From: Mitsuaria chitosanitabida ATCC BAA-476 = NBRC 102408
Lineage (GTDB): Bacteria > Pseudomonadota > Gammaproteobacteria > Burkholderiales > Burkholderiaceae_C
Length of the DNA: 64,000 nucleotides
Assembly (NCBI RefSeq): GCF_001598255.1
Contig: NZ_BCYP01000034.1
Span: 1-64,000, forward strand
Direction of reading: 5' to 3'
Both the position numbers and the translations under genes were made by a program. Shown here piece by piece: positions 35,117 through 43,834 of this stretch (positions are counted from its first letter, which is position 1; each line of letters opens with the position of its first letter). The notes beneath the pieces are model-generated. The model had not been told where the DNA came from. It made no database searches and worked only from the letters and a program-made list of their open reading frames with translations.

Positions 35117-36490
35117 CTAGAACCCGAACGCCAACCTCACCCCACCCCAATGCCTCCCGGCCACGGTGACGGGCGCGGACGCCTCCTTGAGCAGCACGAA
35201 GTTCCCGCCGCCCATGTCACGGCGGTAGGTCTGGAGCAGGAAGGGCCGCTGGTTGCGCGCCGAGGCCAACCCGGTCCGGTCGTTGAAGATCCGCCGATAC
35301 CGGCTGTTCGCCGTGTTCCATGCCGTGTCCCCGGACCGCTGCGGCTGGCAGTAGCGCTTGTTGTGCGTCGCCACGTAGCCGTTCCGGTCCACGGCGATGC
35401 AGAACACCACCTTGTCCGAGAAGCTCAGCATCCGCTCCTGCACCTCCGGGAACAACTGGTCCGCCAGCGCCGTGAAGCGGGTCGTGACCTGTTGCGGATC
35501 GGTCCCGGCCATCGGCTGGTAATGCTCGTCGAAGAGCGCGGACGCATCGATCCGGCCATCCTTCAGCGCGCGCTCCAGCAGCGCGGAAATCTCCGCCGCC
35601 GCGCCCTGCACCGCCTGGATGTAGGGCGAGTCCTCGACCTCGATGCCGCTCGAGGCGATCTGCTCGATCATCTGCTCGGACAACCGCAGGAAGCGGTCGC
35701 TGCAGGCGAACGCCGCCTCCAGCTTGCGCATCGCCTGCTGGATCTCGACCCCCAGCTCACCCGAGCGCACCGCCAGTTGCTGCGTGGTGGACTGGCTCTC
35801 CCGCGCCGATTGCGCGATCTTGTCGACGTCCACCTCCACATCGGCGAAGGCCTGGTGGATGGCGCTCTGCCCGGCCCCGCCGGCCCCGTCGGCACGCAGC
35901 TCGCGGCTGAAGTTCTCGATGCGGGAGTCCAGCGTCCCGACCGTGCCCATGATGGCCTTCGAGGAGGCCTCCACCTGAGCGGCCAGATCCTTGACCGCGT
36001 CGGCGACGACGCCGAACCCACGGCCCGCCTCGCCGGCGCGCTTGGCCTCGACGGAGGCGTTGAACGCGACCAGCCGGGTCTGCAACGCGATGCGCGTGAT
36101 GTCGGAGGCGGCGTCCGAGACCTGCCGCAGTGTCGACACGATCCCGCCGACCTCCTGGCCGACGCCGGCCAGCGCCGTGCGCGCGCGCTCCACCGCCTCG
36201 CGGGTCAGTTCGGTCGATTGATTGATGCCGTCCTGCGCATGGCGGACCTGCTCGAGCTCGCCGCCCAGCGCCTGCATCGCCTGCGCCTGCGAGAGCACGA
36301 CCTTCTGCGTGTCCTCCAGCAGACCACGCACTTCGGCGGCATCGCGGCCCAGCTTCGAGACACCGCTCGACAGCTGCCGCACCACCGTGGACGTCTTGCC
36401 GTTCGCCGACGACGCGCTCACGAGTCCCGTGTCGTCCGTCGACGCGTCAGGCGCCGCCTTCCCGGCGCGCCCGCGCCATGAGTCCCACAT
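35117..36490 (-). CDS. Soluble methyl-accepting chemotaxis-type receptor
   Basis: A 457-residue cytoplasmic protein with no membrane segment. The N-terminal two thirds are a coiled-coil MCP signalling module; its hairpin tip, ITRIALQTRLVAFNASVEAKRAGEAGRGFGVVADAVKDLA, replaces the usual QTNLLALNAAIEAARAGE form. The C-terminal domain (CIAVDRNGYVATHNKRYCQPQRSGDTAWNTANSRYRRIFNDRTGLASARNQRPFLLQTYRRDMGGG) is a PAS/Cache-like sensor common in beta-proteobacterial soluble receptors. A GGGAG ribosome site precedes 36490. It lies 57 bp after fliA on the same strand and should report to CheA (not in this window), which in turn signals CheY/CheZ encoded nearby. Confidence 0.88.
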   Translation of the reverse strand: MWDSWRGRAGKAAPDASTDDTGLVSASSANGKTSTVVRQLSSGVSKLGRDAAEVRGLLEDTQKVVLSQAQAMQALGGELEQVRHAQDGINQSTELTREAVERARTALAGVGQEVGGIVSTLRQVSDAASDITRIALQTRLVAFNASVEAKRAGEAGRGFGVVADAVKDLAAQVEASSKAIMGTVGTLDSRIENFSRELRADGAGGAGQSAIHQAFADVEVDVDKIAQSARESQSTTQQLAVRSGELGVEIQQAMRKLEAAFACSDRFLRLSEQMIEQIASSGIEVEDSPYIQAVQGAAAEISALLERALKDGRIDASALFDEHYQPMAGTDPQQVTTRFTALADQLFPEVQERMLSFSDKVVFCIAVDRNGYVATHNKRYCQPQRSGDTAWNTANSRYRRIFNDRTGLASARNQRPFLLQTYRRDMGGGNFVLLKEASAPVTVAGRHWGGVRLAFGF

Positions 36491-36547
36491 CGGCCGTCTC
36501 CCTTTGGGTCTTCGACCACAAGGGGCATGCGGCCGGTTCGGCCTCTT

Positions 36548-37261
36548 TTACCAGTCGCGCAGCTTCACGCGCAACCGGGCAATCGCTTGGCTGTGCAGCT
36601 GGCACACCCGCGATTCGGTCACCTTCAACACCGCGGCGATTTCCTTGAGGTTCATGTCGTGCTCGTAGTACATCGACATGACGTAGCCCTCGCGCTCGGG
36701 CAGGTTCTTGATCGCCTCCACCAGCGCCGAACGCATGCGGTGGTCCCGCAGCATGGCCATCGGGTCCGAGGCCTCGTCGCTGACGTGACGGTCCAGGAAG
36801 TCGTCGCTGTCGTCGTCCCCGGAGATGTCCTCCAGATAGACCAGCTGCGTGCCGCGCACCTTGCCCAGCATCTCCTGGTACTCGGCCAGCGGGATGCCCA
36901 TCTCGGCGGCGATCTCGGATTCCTGGGGGGCGCGGCCGAGCTTCTGCTCCAGCTTGTGCACCGCCGTCTCGATCGAGCGCTGCTGGCGACGCGAGCCGCG
37001 GCTCATCCAGTCGCTACCACGCAGCTCGTCCAGCATGGCGCCACGGATGCGCTGCGTCGCGAAGGTCTCGAACTGCACGCCCTGCGCCGTGTCGAAGCGC
37101 GACAGCGCGTCCGTCAGGCCGATCAGGCCGACCTGGATCAGGTCATCCAGTTCGACGTTGGCCGGCAACTTGGCGATCATCTGGTGCGCGAGACGCCGCA
37201 CCAGCGGGCTGTACTGCCGAATCAGCGAGTTGTTGTCGAGTTGACCCTTGGCGGTGTACAT
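36548..37261 (-). CDS. fliA: RNA polymerase sigma-28 factor FliA
   Basis: A 237-residue sigma factor. Region 2 (NNSLIRQYSPLVRRLAHQMIAKLPANVELDDLIQVGLIGLTDALSRFD) and region 4 with its helix-turn-helix (NLKEIAAVLKVTESRVCQLHSQAIARLR) are intact. It transcribes late flagellar, motor and chemotaxis genes from TAAAG-N11-GCCGATAA sites; several such sites are visible in this window. FlgM inhibits it. The start at 37261 (MYTAKGQLD) matches the family N-terminus; an ATG five codons upstream has no ribosome site. It follows the FlhG-like gene by 21 bp. Confidence 0.97.
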   Translation of the reverse strand: MYTAKGQLDNNSLIRQYSPLVRRLAHQMIAKLPANVELDDLIQVGLIGLTDALSRFDTAQGVQFETFATQRIRGAMLDELRGSDWMSRGSRRQQRSIETAVHKLEQKLGRAPQESEIAAEMGIPLAEYQEMLGKVRGTQLVYLEDISGDDDSDDFLDRHVSDEASDPMAMLRDHRMRSALVEAIKNLPEREGYVMSMYYEHDMNLKEIAAVLKVTESRVCQLHSQAIARLRVKLRDW

Positions 37262-37282
37262 CTTCTCGTCTCCCATCCGAGG

Positions 37283-38104
37283 TCAATGCGCAGCCAGTGT
37301 CGCACCCGGCTGGGCGCGACCTGCCTTGGGTTGCCACATCGGCCGCGGCCGCAGGGGCATGGCATCGGCGGCGCTGTCCAGCGCCGCGCCAGGCACCGAC
37401 GCCAGCAGCAGTTCACGCGCCATGTGACGCAGCTCGTGCGTCAGGGGCGCGCTCACCGGCTGGCGAGGATCCATGCAGGCCCACTCGCGCAGCACCGCGC
37501 CGAGGAAACCGTCGCCGCAGCTCGACAGCTGCTGGGCGATCCGCTCGGCCAGGCGCAGCTGCGGGTTGCAGGCCAGCAGCAGGCTGTAGACCATCAGGCC
37601 AGCGCGCTGCGTCAGCCACTTCATGCCGGCGTAGGCGTGGGTCACGCTCTGCACGTCGGTGTCGGCCAGCAGCACCGGACGCACCTCGCGCGAGACCAGC
37701 ACCCGGCTCAGCTCCGCCGCGCTGGCGTGCAGCAGCACGACGTCGGCGAAGGGGGCGGCGTCGGTGACGGCCTCGAGGAACTGCGCGGCCGAGCCGTTCG
37801 CGTTGATGTAGCGCAGCGGCAGGCCGCGCGCGGCCAGGAAGGACACCTTGGCCGACAACGGCTCCACGCACGCGGCCAGGTCGACCGCCGCCAGATCCGA
37901 GGCCGCCGCGGCTTGCTCGCCGGCGTCCACCACCAGCGTGTGCAGGCCCAGCTCGCCGAACGCGGCGCACAGGCCTTCGAGCAGCGTGCCGCTGCCCACC
38001 ACATGCGGGTTGCTCACCACCGGCACCACGCGCACGCGCGCCGTGGCGAACAGGCGTCGCAGGCCGTCGGCCTGGTCCTTGGGAGCATTGCTGAAGTCGC
38101 GCAT
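37283..38104 (-). CDS. flhG: FlhG/FleN-like MinD-family protein with degenerate P-loop
   Basis: A 273-residue protein located between flhF and fliA, the usual place of flhG (fleN), whose product is a MinD-like ATPase that limits flagellar number by acting on FlhF. The fold is recognisable: VRVVPVVSNPHVVGSGTLLEGLCAAFGELGLHTLVVDAG in the first 65 residues, then a strand ADVVLLHASAAELSRVLVS. However, the deviant Walker A KGGxGKT is replaced by NPHVVGSGTLLEG with no lysine, so ATP binding is doubtful. The C-terminal amphipathic membrane helix of FlhG is not obvious. The start at 38104 avoids an upstream extension that covers a terminator hairpin. The name is positional; flhG function needs testing. 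Confidence 0.65.
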   Translation of the reverse strand: MRDFSNAPKDQADGLRRLFATARVRVVPVVSNPHVVGSGTLLEGLCAAFGELGLHTLVVDAGEQAAAASDLAAVDLAACVEPLSAKVSFLAARGLPLRYINANGSAAQFLEAVTDAAPFADVVLLHASAAELSRVLVSREVRPVLLADTDVQSVTHAYAGMKWLTQRAGLMVYSLLLACNPQLRLAERIAQQLSSCGDGFLGAVLREWACMDPRQPVSAPLTHELRHMARELLLASVPGAALDSAADAMPLRPRPMWQPKAGRAQPGATLAAH

Positions 38105-38448
38105 GGGCTGCTCTTGTCTTCTTTCGAGTTCACTCCAGTCCGCAGAGACTGCACCACTGGAGCCGTTACCGGAAGTTTCGCCCCGAGGCCCTCCCCGTGA
38201 CGCGGAATTGAAAGGGGGAAACACCCCGCTTTTCTCGACCGGTCCGGGGCGGGTCCGACCCGGACCGCCACCCGCTTCCGGCAGCGCCCTCCCCGCGGTT
38301 TCCGTCCCCGGAAACGAAAAAGGAAGGGCCATGCCCTTCCTTGTTTCTAGAACCTCCGCCCTGTTTGGGCAACTCGGACCGCTGACTGACCATCCGGTCA
38401 GTCGAGGCAAAGGCGCCACCGAGTGCGCCGGTCTTGCGGATCGCCCGC
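38105..38448. other. Hairpin-rich gap between flhF and the FlhG-like gene
   Basis: This 344-bp stretch has no gene. It contains three hairpins, at 38384-38403 (GACTGACC/GGTCAGTC), 38320-38342 (terminator-like) and 38241-38266 (GGTCCGGG/CCCGGACC), and near 38130-38160 a split palindrome (CTCCAGT/ACTGGAG). A promoter for the FlhG-like gene and fliA should lie between about 38110 and 38240, but I see no clear box. Confidence 0.6.
38320..38342. terminator. Terminator-like hairpin downstream of flhF
   Basis: A 10-bp stem AAGGAAGGGC/GCCCTTCCTT with a CAT loop, A-rich before and TTGTTT after on the plus strand. Read on the minus strand it follows flhF and precedes the FlhG-like gene, so it would separate the two transcripts. 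Confidence 0.7.
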
Positions 38449-40140
38449 TCAGTTCAGGCCCATCGGCGATACACCGGGCGTCGCGCCGACCGAGCCGGCC
38501 GCGAAGATCAGGTTCACGTCGGCCGAATCCATGCGCCAGGCGGTCTGACCGTGGCTGCGCAGCGCGCGCTGCACCAGCGCCTGGGCCGACAGGCGATGCC
38601 AGTCTTCCGGCACGCGCTGACCGTTGGTCACACCCAGCACGCGCAGCTTGTGGCGGATCACCGTGTCCAGCGCCGGGGCCAGCTTCACCGCCTCGTCCAG
38701 TTTGGACAGGATGACGCCCTGTGCCTCGGCGCCGCGCCAGGCGCCGACCACGTCCTCGATGGTCTCGCCCTGCTGCGCCGCGTTGACGACCAGGATCCGC
38801 TTGATGTTCCTGTGCGCCAGCATGTCCAGCAGCTCGGCGGTGCGGCTGTCGCGCTGGGCCGTGCCGGCCGTGTCGATCAGCACCATCTTCTTGCTCGACA
38901 GCAGGTCCAGCAGATCTTCCAGCGAGGCGCGGTCATGCGCCGTGTGCACCGGCACGCCAAGGATGCGGCCGTAGGCGCGCAGCTGCTCGTGAGCGCCGAT
39001 CCGGTAGGCGTCCAGCGTGATCAGGCCCAGCTGGCTGGCGCCGTACTTGGTGGCGAAGGCCGCGGCGATCTTGGCCGTCGTCGTGGTCTTGCCCACGCCG
39101 GTCGAGCCGATCATCGCGAACACGCCGCCCTGGTCTTCCAGCGGGGGCAGTTGCTCGGCGGTCTGCACGTTGCGCGCCAGCACGCCGGAGGCCCAGGTGT
39201 GGGATTCCGATTCCTCGGTCATGGTCGCGGGCAGGCCCTCGACCAGCTTGCGCACCAGGGCCGGCGAGAAACCGGCATCCAGCAGCTTCTGGGTCAGGCG
39301 CGCCTGCGCCGGCTGGCGCTGCAGCTTCTCCATGAAGGCCAGGGCGCCGAAGCGCTCTTCGATCATGCCCTTCATGGCGCGCAGCTCGGTCATCATTTCC
39401 TGCTCGCGGCGGGTCGATGCCGGCATGTCGTTCAGCGGATGCGAGCCGCCGAAGCCGGCGGCGATGCCGCTCAGGTCCTGCGAGGGCTGCACGCGGATCT
39501 CGTCGCGCAGCACCGGGGGCACCACGCGCGGCGCGGCGGCCGGCGCGGGCTGTTGTTCGTAGCCTTGGTCGTCGACGCGGCGGGCGCCGAGGGTCTGCAT
39601 CGCCGAACGCGCGCGCTGGTCGCGCTGCGCGGCCATCGAGGCGACCGACTCGGCCATCTGGCGCGACTGCGAGGCGGCGACCGGCTCGTCCATCATCGGA
39701 TCGGGCTGGCCGTTGATCTCGGCGGCGCGACGCTTGAGCATGCGCTCGCGCACGTAGTCCTGGAAGGACAGCGTGCTCATGGCCATCGCGTTGACGTCGT
39801 CGCCCACCGAGGCGCCGAAGCCGGGTTCGCGTGCGTCACGACCATCGCGGCCGGCCGGCGCGCCGGACAGACGCTGCTTGAGCGCCTGACGCGGTTGCGG
39901 ATCGGGGCGCTGCGGCGCGGCCTGGCGCTGCTGGGGAGCCGGCTGGCGCGGCGCGGCGGCACGGGGGGCGGATGCCGCCACGCGCTCGATCTGCGACATG
40001 CCTTCGGGCGCCATGGCCAGCACCTCGACGCCTTCGGGGCACGACTTGTTCGAGAGCACGACCGCGTCGTCGCCGAAGGCCTGGCGGACCAGGGCCATGG
40101 CTTCGCGGGTGTTGCGGGCGGTAAAGCGTTTGACGTTCAT
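38449..40140 (-). CDS. flhF: Flagellar biogenesis GTPase FlhF
   Basis: A 563-residue SRP-family GTPase that sets the polar site of flagellar assembly. N-terminal MNVKRFTARNTREAMALVRQAFGDDAVVLSNK is the conserved B-domain start. It is followed by a long disordered Pro/Gln/Arg-rich segment (about 60-210). The C-terminal NG domain has GSTGVGKTTTTAKIA (G1), DAYRIGA (G2), DTAGTAQRD (G3) and LSKLDEA (G4). Its start overlaps the flhA stop by 4 bp (ATGA), so the two are translationally coupled. A single polar flagellum or polar tuft is suggested. Confidence 0.96.
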   Translation of the reverse strand: MNVKRFTARNTREAMALVRQAFGDDAVVLSNKSCPEGVEVLAMAPEGMSQIERVAASAPRAAAPRQPAPQQRQAAPQRPDPQPRQALKQRLSGAPAGRDGRDAREPGFGASVGDDVNAMAMSTLSFQDYVRERMLKRRAAEINGQPDPMMDEPVAASQSRQMAESVASMAAQRDQRARSAMQTLGARRVDDQGYEQQPAPAAAPRVVPPVLRDEIRVQPSQDLSGIAAGFGGSHPLNDMPASTRREQEMMTELRAMKGMIEERFGALAFMEKLQRQPAQARLTQKLLDAGFSPALVRKLVEGLPATMTEESESHTWASGVLARNVQTAEQLPPLEDQGGVFAMIGSTGVGKTTTTAKIAAAFATKYGASQLGLITLDAYRIGAHEQLRAYGRILGVPVHTAHDRASLEDLLDLLSSKKMVLIDTAGTAQRDSRTAELLDMLAHRNIKRILVVNAAQQGETIEDVVGAWRGAEAQGVILSKLDEAVKLAPALDTVIRHKLRVLGVTNGQRVPEDWHRLSAQALVQRALRSHGQTAWRMDSADVNLIFAAGSVGATPGVSPMGLN

Positions 40141-42239
40141 GCCGTGCCTCCGATGATGGAGCCGATGCGGATCGTGTGCGTTTCAGGGATCTCGCTGTGT
40201 CCCAGGACCTTCAGCCGCGGCGCGGCGCGCTTGAGCAGTCGGGCCAGAGGGGCACGGATGAGATCGGGCACCAGCAGGCAGGCGGGCAGACCCCGGTCCT
40301 CCTGGGACTGGGCGGTCTGGGCGGCACTCCGCGCAAGCGTGTCCGCAACACCGGGATCCAGCGCCGCACCGTGCGGCGAGTTCAGGGCTTGCGTGACCAG
40401 ACGCTCCAGTTCGGGCTCGAGGGCGATGACGTCCAGTTCCTTGGCCGGACCGTAGATCTGCTGCACGATCGCCGGGGCGATGTGGATGCGGATGCGACGG
40501 GCCAGCTCGGCCGGATCGGACGTCTGCGTGGCGTTCTCCGCCAGGCTTTCGACGATGGAACGCATGTCGCGGATGTGCACGCCCTCTTCCAGCAGGAACT
40601 GGAGGACTCGTTGCAGGGTGGCGACATTGACCATCTTCGGAATCACGTCTTCGATGAGCTGAGGCGCTTGCTTGGTGAGGTGATCCACCAGCTGCTGGGT
40701 TTCCACCCGGCCCAACAATCGGGCCGCGTGAACTTGCAGCAAGTGTGAAAGATGCGTGGCCACCACGGTCGCGCAATCAACGACGGTAAAGCCCGCCATT
40801 TGCGCCATTTCCCGTTGTCGCTCCTCGATCCAGACCGAGGGCAATCCGAAGGCGGGATCCGTGGTGGGCGTCCCGATCAGCTTCTGCGTCGCGTGACCGG
40901 GGTTGATCGCCAGCCACATGCCCGGGTAAGCCTCGGCCTCGCCGATGACCGCGCCGCGCAGCGTGACGCGGTACTGGCTGGGGCGCAGCTCCAGGTTGTC
41001 GCGGATGTGGACGGACGGCGGCAGGAAGCCGATCTCCTGGGCGAACTTGCGGCGCACGCCCTTGATGCGGCTCAGCAGGTCGCCTTCGCGCGACTTGTCC
41101 ACCAGCGTGATCAGGCGGTAGCCCACTTCCAGGCCCAGGGTGTCCACGGGGACCAGGTCGTCCCAGGAGGCCTCGGCATCCGGGTTGGGCACGCCGGCCG
41201 CGGCGGCGGCGGGCTTGGCGCGGGATTCGGCCAGCTTCTTGGCTTCTTCCTTCGTGCGCATCCAGTACGCCAGATAGCCCAGGCCACCGGCGATCAGCAG
41301 GAAGACCAGGTGCGGCATGCCCGGGATCAGGCCCAGGATGAAGACCACGCCGGCGGTGATGGCGACGGCCTTGGTCGAGCCGAACACCTGGGCGCCGATC
41401 ATCTGGCCGACGTCCTTGTCCTTGCCCACGCGCGACACGACCAGCGCCGAGGAGACCGAGATCAGCAGCGCCGGGATCTGCGCGACCAGCGCGTCGCCGA
41501 CGGCCAGCAGGATGTAGCTGTCGGCCGCCTGGCCGGCGCTCAGGCCGTGCTGGGCCACGCCGATGATGAAGCCGCCGACGATGTTGATGAACAGGATCAG
41601 CATGCCCGCGATGGCATCGCCGCGGACGAACTTGGACGCACCGTCCATGGAGCCGAAGAAGTCCGCCTCGTCGCCGAGCTCGGCGCGGCGGCGCTTGGCT
41701 TCCTTCTCGTCGATCAGGCCGGCGGACAGGTCGGCGTCGATCGCCATCTGCTTGCCGGGCATCGCGTCCAGGGTGAAGCGCGCGCCGACTTCGGCGATGC
41801 GCTCCGCGCCCTTGGTCACCACGATGAAGTTGATGACCACCAGGATCGCGAACACGATCAGGCCCACGGCGAAGTTGCCCCCGATCAGGAAGTGGCCGAA
41901 GGATTCGATCACCTGGCCGGCCGCGCCGGAGCCGGTGTGGCCCTCCAGCAGCACCACGCGGGTGGAGGCGACGTTCAGCGACAGGCGCAGCAGCGTGGTG
42001 ATCAGCAGGACGGTGGGGAAGGCGGCGAAGTCCAGCGGCTTGACCATCTGGGAGGCCACCATCATCACCATGATGGACATGGCGATGTTGAAGGTGAAGA
42101 ACAGGTCGAGCGCGAACGGCGGCAGCGGCAGCACCATCATCGCCAGCACCATCATGATGGCGATGGGGGCCCCCAGCGCCTGCAGGATCGCAGCGCGGGG
42201 ACCGATCAGGTTTTGCAAACGGGCCATCAGCTCGTTCAT
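40137..42239 (-). CDS. flhA: Flagellar type III export gate protein FlhA
   Basis: A 700-residue inner-membrane protein. About eight membrane segments occupy residues 20-310, including the FHIPEP-type loop region (MVVLRLSLNVASTRVVLLEGHTG, and GARFTLDAMPGKQMAIDADLSAGLIDEKEAKRRR, which is diagnostic). The C-terminal half is the cytosolic ring that docks chaperone-substrate complexes. The start at 42239 (MNELMARLQNL) is the family start; an upstream frame to 42290 has no support. A sigma-28-like site and the shared CTTATC...ACAATGG block lie just upstream. It overlaps flhF by 4 bp. Confidence 0.97.
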   Translation of the reverse strand: MNELMARLQNLIGPRAAILQALGAPIAIMMVLAMMVLPLPPFALDLFFTFNIAMSIMVMMVASQMVKPLDFAAFPTVLLITTLLRLSLNVASTRVVLLEGHTGSGAAGQVIESFGHFLIGGNFAVGLIVFAILVVINFIVVTKGAERIAEVGARFTLDAMPGKQMAIDADLSAGLIDEKEAKRRRAELGDEADFFGSMDGASKFVRGDAIAGMLILFINIVGGFIIGVAQHGLSAGQAADSYILLAVGDALVAQIPALLISVSSALVVSRVGKDKDVGQMIGAQVFGSTKAVAITAGVVFILGLIPGMPHLVFLLIAGGLGYLAYWMRTKEEAKKLAESRAKPAAAAAGVPNPDAEASWDDLVPVDTLGLEVGYRLITLVDKSREGDLLSRIKGVRRKFAQEIGFLPPSVHIRDNLELRPSQYRVTLRGAVIGEAEAYPGMWLAINPGHATQKLIGTPTTDPAFGLPSVWIEERQREMAQMAGFTVVDCATVVATHLSHLLQVHAARLLGRVETQQLVDHLTKQAPQLIEDVIPKMVNVATLQRVLQFLLEEGVHIRDMRSIVESLAENATQTSDPAELARRIRIHIAPAIVQQIYGPAKELDVIALEPELERLVTQALNSPHGAALDPGVADTLARSAAQTAQSQEDRGLPACLLVPDLIRAPLARLLKRAAPRLKVLGHSEIPETHTIRIGSIIGGTA

Positions 42240-42290
42240 CGGGTCTGCCTTCGTGTTCAAACGCCCGACACCGCCGTCGGGCCCCGCCAT

Positions 42291-42317
42291 TGTTCGGCGG
42301 GACGGTCTTTCGCTTTA
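42291..42317 (-). promoter_or_regulatory. flhA-flhF promoter, sigma-28-like
   Basis: Minus strand: TAAAGCGA, 11 bp, GCCGAACA, with spacing exactly that of FliA promoters. A CTTATC element lies just upstream and ATGGC just downstream (block 42287-42327), shared with flgB and flhB. It could instead be an FlhDC-dependent sigma-70 promoter. Confidence 0.6.
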
Positions 42318-42431
42318 GCGGGATAAGCGGGGGAATCCCCCCTGAAATCGGCCCCGAGCCCGAGGCCGCCGGGCACGTCGCCCGCCCTGGGGCGGCGTCG
42401 CGTCCGGCATCGGGCCGTGTTCACCCCGGGA

Positions 42432-43628
42432 TCAGGCCGGCGTGCCCTCGGGGAAGGCGTCGTCCATCTCGTCGGCCGGCGGCGTCCAGCCCGGCTTCTT
42501 GTGCGGATCGAGCTCGTCGGGCACCGGCGGGTTCGGCACCGCCTGCGGCGCCATGCCCTGCCCCTTCATCGCGGCCTTGAGCTGGTACACGTAGGCCAGC
42601 ACCTGCGCCACCGCGCCGAACAGCGCGCCGGGGATCTCGCGGTCCAGCTCGGCGTGGGCGTACAGGGCACGGGCCAGGGCCGGCGCCTGCAGCACCGGGA
42701 CCTTGTTCTCCTTGGCCAGGTCGCGGATCTTGAAGGCCAGCAGGTCCATGCCCTTGGCCACCACGCGCGGCGCGCCCATCTTGGTCTCGTCGTAGGCGAT
42801 GGCGACCGCGTAGTGGGTCGGGTTCATCACGACCAGGTCGGCCTTGGGAACCGCGGCCATCATGCGACGCTTGACGATCTCCCGCGCCCGGGCGCGCATC
42901 TTGTGCTTCATCTCCAGGTTGCCTTCGGCTTCCTTGAGCTCGTTCTTGGCTTCCTCGCGGGACATGCGCAGGCGCTTCAGGTACTGGAAGCGCTGCAGCG
43001 GCACGTCGATCGCGGCGAACAGCGCCAGCGCCAGGCCCAGCAGCGCCAGCCCGCCCATCAGCTGCTTGCCGGCGAAGGCCAGCGCCGCGGGCAGCGGCAC
43101 CGACATGATCCCGACGAAACCGGCCACGCGGTCCTTGAGCGCCAGCGCACCGACGATGCCCAGCACCAGGGCCAGCAACACCGCCTTCAGGGCTTGCATC
43201 AGGTGCTGCCACTGGAACAGCCGGCCGAAGCCGGTCAGCGGATTCAGGTTGGAGAACTTGGGCGCCAGCGGCTTCATCGTGAAGTTCCAGCCGCCGCCGG
43301 CCAGGTGCGCGGCGATGGCCGCGGCCGCCAGGATCAGCATCGCCGGCAGCGCCAGCATCGCGCCCTGCCAGGTGAGCACCGACAGGCGCTCGGTCATCAT
43401 GCCGGCCGTGCGCAGTTGCTCGGCATCGAAGCGCAGCGAGCCCTCGAGCATGCGCTGCAGCTTCTCGACGGCGTACGGCGCCGAGGACGCGAGCAAGGCG
43501 CCGCCCGTGACCATCACCGCGAAATGCGGCAGGTCCCGGGAGCGGGGCAGCTGACCTTCCTTGCGCGATCTTTCGATCTTTTTCTGCGAGGCGGGTAAGT
43601 TGCGGTCTTGTGCGTCTTGATCGGCCAT
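42432..43628 (-). CDS. flhB: Flagellar export switch protein FlhB
   Basis: A 398-residue protein. N-terminal QDRNLPASQKKIERSRKEGQLPRSRDLPHF is the family start. Four membrane helices (about 35-210) are followed by the cytosolic domain with the self-cleaving NPTH (DLVVMNPTHYAVAIAYDETKMGAPRVVAKGMDLLAFKIRDLA). Cleavage between Asn and Pro switches export from rod/hook to filament substrates. The C-terminal tail is Pro/Asp-rich. flhA follows after 192 bp, and the upstream block at 43660-43700 probably contains the promoter. Confidence 0.97.
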   Translation of the reverse strand: MADQDAQDRNLPASQKKIERSRKEGQLPRSRDLPHFAVMVTGGALLASSAPYAVEKLQRMLEGSLRFDAEQLRTAGMMTERLSVLTWQGAMLALPAMLILAAAAIAAHLAGGGWNFTMKPLAPKFSNLNPLTGFGRLFQWQHLMQALKAVLLALVLGIVGALALKDRVAGFVGIMSVPLPAALAFAGKQLMGGLALLGLALALFAAIDVPLQRFQYLKRLRMSREEAKNELKEAEGNLEMKHKMRARAREIVKRRMMAAVPKADLVVMNPTHYAVAIAYDETKMGAPRVVAKGMDLLAFKIRDLAKENKVPVLQAPALARALYAHAELDREIPGALFGAVAQVLAYVYQLKAAMKGQGMAPQAVPNPPVPDELDPHKKPGWTPPADEMDDAFPEGTPA

Positions 43629-43659
43629 GAGCGGGTCACGGCTCTATGCCGTGGTGCCG

Positions 43660-43700
43660 CCATTGTTCGGCCGGAGCGCCCCGGGCCTTGGTCCGATAAG
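43660..43700 (-). promoter_or_regulatory. flhB promoter region sharing the flgB/flhA block
   Basis: Minus strand: CTTATC, then CCAAGG, then GCCGAACAATGGC, with CTTATC and CAATGG 35 bp apart as in flhA (34 in flgB). The -35-like octamer CAAGGCCC is a poor FliA match, although GCCGAACA is good. Confidence 0.5.
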
Positions 43701-43766
43701 GGGCGGAAATCCGGCGGTCTTCACCGCCCTGCCCGCCCGGTTCCGGCAGGCGGACGCCAGAAAGCG

Positions 43767-43792
43767 GAAACCCGCGCCGAGGCGCGGGTTTC
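43767..43792. terminator. Terminator downstream of cheYZ
   Basis: A 12-bp stem GAAACCCGCGCC/GGCGCGGGTTTC with a GA loop. On the minus strand it follows the cheZ stop by about 40 bp and is followed by CCGCTTTCT. Confidence 0.75.
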
Positions 43793-43834
43793 GGGGGGCG
43801 ATCGACAAGCGATCGCGGTGCGGCCGACGCGGGC

